Below, piece after piece: positions 6,278 to 8,624 of a stretch of 8,624 nt of DNA. This stretch comes from Lachnospiraceae bacterium UBA2868 (GTDB lineage: Bacteria > Bacillota_A > Clostridia > Lachnospirales > Lachnospiraceae), in the NCBI GenBank assembly GCA_002350465.1, contig DEEW01000164.1:416-9039 (forward strand), in the 5' to 3' direction. Positions within the stretch are counted from its first letter, which is position 1; each line of letters opens with the position of its first letter. The position numbers and the translations under genes are program-made. The notes under the pieces were generated by a model. It searched no databases, was not told where the DNA came from, and saw only the letters and a program-made list of their open reading frames with translations.

Positions 6278-8608
6278 CTATTTCACTCCCTGAAGGGCTT
6301 CAACCATATTGATGCTTTTTACTTTAGTCGATATTATACCATTAACAGCAACCGATACAACAAACGAAAACAATATCGCAAGCAGATACGGCGTTGCAGA
6401 AAGATCAACCAGAAAATCACCGGATGGGTCCAGTGAGTTCATCAGAACCCTTATAAGCACCAGCCCTACACCTATTCCGATCAGTGTTCCGACCCCCGTA
6501 ATGAACAGGTTTTGCTGCTGGAGTATCCATCTTATCTTGTTTGTCGGAAAGCCGAGAACTTTTAGGGTTGCGACATCTCTCATTTTCTCCGCAAATGACA
6601 GTACCCCTGTATTATACATGGCTACAAAGCCGATAATGATACCTATTATGACTATGACATACACAAGTTCCGCCGTTGATGCGTTGTTTCTCTTAAGTGC
6701 GGCAACATATTTTTCCCTTGAATTAACACCGCTTACCTCTTTCAGTTCGGCAGCAAGTGTGTCCGGCGGGGTCATGTTTGTATATATGATCTTGGGATCA
6801 AATTCCCCGTGAAGACTCTCGAAATATTTACGGCTTATGACTATTCCCTGAGCCTCGGGTGTCTTGTGTATCTTCGCTATGTTTACCGAATACTCTTTCT
6901 TCTCTCCCGGAAGCCGGAAAGAGACCATATCTCCGACGGAAATGCCGAGTGTATCTGCGGCTTTTTCGCTTATCATGGCTCCGTAATCAGGCAAAGTTAT
7001 GTAATTTCCTTTTGTGTTATGAAACCTTAACAGGTTTCCCTCATCAACCACAGTGAGCGTAAACAGTCTGCTGTCATCCCTGCCAGTGATCTCCGCATCG
7101 GTCTGCATGACAAGCTGTCCGTTATATTCTCTTGCGATATCATAAGCCCACGAATATCCGTAATCCGGAGACACGGTGATAGTATACGCGGCCGGCTTTA
7201 AGTCCCCGTACAGCCATGTGTCCTGATATCCTATGCTCTCCTGTATACCAAATGCACCCATGAGAATGGACGAACAGATGACCACGCCGAATATGCCCAT
7301 GAGCGACCTTAACTTATTGATATTGATATCCCTTAGGTTCCATCTTGTCGCAAAACTAAGCTTATTCCATATTTTGAGTTTTTCAATACTGCCGGCGCCC
7401 GCTGCCTTCGGAGCTTCCGGCATCAGGATCACGGCCGCATTCTGCACAAGCAGCTTTCTGCACGAAAGATAGTTGGCAATAACCGCGAGGACTATGATCA
7501 TCGCCGCAACGAGAGGAACTTTATACGACATCCTAAGTACCGAATCGGGAACAGAGTAATATTCGATAAAATCTTCAAACAGCCAGCTGCCGAGCACAAA
7601 GTGTCCCAGCGCCGCGCCTGTTATGCATCCTATTGCCGACAGGAACACGGAATACGAGACGTAATGAAAAATGACCGTTTTCTTCGAAAAACCAAGTGCC
7701 TTCAGCGTTCCTATCACCGTCCTCTGCTTGGCGGTAAGTCTCGACATCGTCGTTACAGTACTTAGCGCGGCAAGCATAGTAAACAGCGGAGGAAAGATCA
7801 TGATCATCATGTTGTTGAAGTTGCAGTCGGACATCTGGCTCTCATAGCCTGACTGTTCATATTTCATGATAATGCTCATCGAAGACTTGGAGATCGTGTC
7901 GAGAATGGATAGCTTAACCTTTTTTAACTCTTCACGGTCCCTATCATCAAGATTTACCTGGGCATCTACATTAGCCGCATCAACAAGTATCTTGTCAAAC
8001 GCTATGTCATTAAACGGGTATTCCGAAGAGTCAAGAAATGCATAGCAATACTCACCATATTCGGTATCAAGATATGTATCGTCTATGATAAAGTTAGTAT
8101 GCTCGGAGTTGTCGACAAATCCCCTTACCATTTCCGAAAATGAGGCCTCCCCGCACGAAATCGTGAGGGTATCACCGATACTTATGCCCTGTTTTTCGGC
8201 AAAATGACGGTCGATCCAGATTCCGCTCATCCCCTGTGTATACGGATCCCCTTTTTCGGTATAAAGCCTGCAGATATTATCACTTTCAAGGAAGTTAAGT
8301 TCGATCTTCCTGTCGGAGATATTTGTAACCTTTCCGGTAAGGGAAGCCCTTCTCTCCGCATCCTTTACGCCTTCAATCTGCCGTATATCCTGTATGTCCT
8401 CCTTGGAAAATCCTTCCGATGTCAGAAACAGATCCGCAAAATTAGTCTCGCGATAATATCTGTCTGCCGAATAGAGCCTTCCCGAGTTATCAGCATCAAA
8501 AGCCCCTAGAAGCAACATCGCCAGATGACACATGATAAATATCGCAAAGAACTGAACGGCATTTATCCGCAGATCTCGAAACATCTTTTTGATCAGGATC
8601 TTCTTCAT
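6278..8608 (-). CDS. ABC transporter permease with two MacB-like/FtsX halves
   Basis: Permease of 776 residues with about eight membrane helices (roughly 17-37, 265-289, 312-340, 364-382, 434-455, 645-669, 698-720, 738-760). It is built as a tandem duplication: each half has one helix, a large outside MacB-type domain (~38-260 and ~456-640), then three FtsX-type helices. Matching coupling helices are RTVIGTLKALGFSKKTV (296-312) and EKMRDVATLKVLGFPTNKI (674-692), which contact the ATPase on the inner face. The outside domains carry the family's GISIGDTLTIS (141-151) and GISVGDMVSFRL (555-566), equivalent positions in the two halves. MacB and YknZ have only one such half and dimerise, so this protein supplies both. 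The ATG at 8608 overlaps the stop of a probable ATPase gene (ATGA), with a weak GGATGG 10 nt upstream. The adaptor gene follows after 4 nt. The module probably exports a peptide, lipid or antimicrobial; the substrate is unknown. Confidence 0.92.
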   Translation of the reverse strand: MKKILIKKMFRDLRINAVQFFAIFIMCHLAMLLLGAFDADNSGRLYSADRYYRETNFADLFLTSEGFSKEDIQDIRQIEGVKDAERRASLTGKVTNISDRKIELNFLESDNICRLYTEKGDPYTQGMSGIWIDRHFAEKQGISIGDTLTISCGEASFSEMVRGFVDNSEHTNFIIDDTYLDTEYGEYCYAFLDSSEYPFNDIAFDKILVDAANVDAQVNLDDRDREELKKVKLSILDTISKSSMSIIMKYEQSGYESQMSDCNFNNMMIMIFPPLFTMLAALSTVTTMSRLTAKQRTVIGTLKALGFSKKTVIFHYVSYSVFLSAIGCITGAALGHFVLGSWLFEDFIEYYSVPDSVLRMSYKVPLVAAMIIVLAVIANYLSCRKLLVQNAAVILMPEAPKAAGAGSIEKLKIWNKLSFATRWNLRDININKLRSLMGIFGVVICSSILMGAFGIQESIGYQDTWLYGDLKPAAYTITVSPDYGYSWAYDIAREYNGQLVMQTDAEITGRDDSRLFTLTVVDEGNLLRFHNTKGNYITLPDYGAMISEKAADTLGISVGDMVSFRLPGEKKEYSVNIAKIHKTPEAQGIVISRKYFESLHGEFDPKIIYTNMTPPDTLAAELKEVSGVNSREKYVAALKRNNASTAELVYVIVIIGIIIGFVAMYNTGVLSFAEKMRDVATLKVLGFPTNKIRWILQQQNLFITGVGTLIGIGVGLVLIRVLMNSLDPSGDFLVDLSATPYLLAILFSFVVSVAVNGIISTKVKSINMVEALQGVK
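6284..6291 (-). promoter_or_regulatory. Shine-Dalgarno for adaptor gene, inside permease 3' end
   Basis: On the minus strand AGGGAGTG lies over the last codons of the permease gene, 10 nt before the adaptor ATG at 6273. It supports this start and co-translation of permease and adaptor from one mRNA. Confidence 0.55.
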
Positions 8609-8624
8609 GTATCTACTACCATCC
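8605..8624 (-). CDS. Partial: C-terminal end of probable ABC transporter ATP-binding protein
   Basis: Reading the minus strand in from the right edge, one frame gives (x)-M-V-V-D-T followed by TGA at 8607-8605, sharing ATGA with the permease start. The incomplete first codon ends in GG, so an Arg, Gly or Trp precedes; a tail such as GRMVVDT is common for MacB/LolD-type ATPases. An ATPase is required by the permease and none is present elsewhere in the window. The evidence is five codons plus context, so the call is tentative. Confidence 0.4.

Noticed and set aside
6309..6812. 167-codon open frame on the + strand
   Set aside because: It lies opposite the permease gene, whose domain structure is clear; its translation has no recognisable family features and is a codon-bias shadow.

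Overview
The window looks like chromosomal DNA from a Gram-positive, probably anaerobic Clostridia member, most likely Lachnospiraceae. This is an inference from mid-range base composition, frequent ATA, AGA and AGG codons, tightly packed or overlapping genes, and the protein families present: a MATE transporter with an appended ATPase-like domain, and an HlyD-type adaptor paired with a long FtsX/MacB-type permease. No RNA gene, mobile element, CRISPR array or long repeat was seen. Almost every base is coding; the only non-coding stretch of note is the first ~157 bases.

Left half, + strand (158-4822): three overlapping membrane-protein genes that read as one operon. First is a 444-residue MATE-family transporter. 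Overlapping it by 32 nt is a 523-residue polytopic protein resembling the DUF6056 / GT-C-like membrane glycosyltransferase group (Asp-Asp in the first outside loop, a later WLTGSMNYLW block). It overlaps by ATGA with a second MATE protein of 597 residues, whose extra C-terminal ~125 residues look like a degenerate RsbW-type (HATPase) domain. A plausible promoter with an extended -10 lies almost on the first start codon, which predicts a nearly leaderless mRNA.

Right half, - strand (8624-4786): an ABC export module read toward the first operon. The last ~5 codons of what is probably the ABC ATPase enter from the right edge, followed by a 776-residue permease with two MacB/FtsX halves and a 495-residue membrane-anchored HlyD-like adaptor with a long coiled coil. 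The two operons converge and their 3' coding ends overlap by 37 nt, with no visible intrinsic terminator.

Function: the right module is a MacB/YknXYZ-like tripartite exporter without an outer-membrane partner. The left module is less well understood. Two MOP-superfamily (MATE) transporters flank a GT-C-like protein, so one hypothesis is that it moves and modifies a lipid-linked or small glycosylated molecule. The degenerate ATPase-like tail on the second MATE and the MATE/GT-C/MATE arrangement are the least familiar features here.
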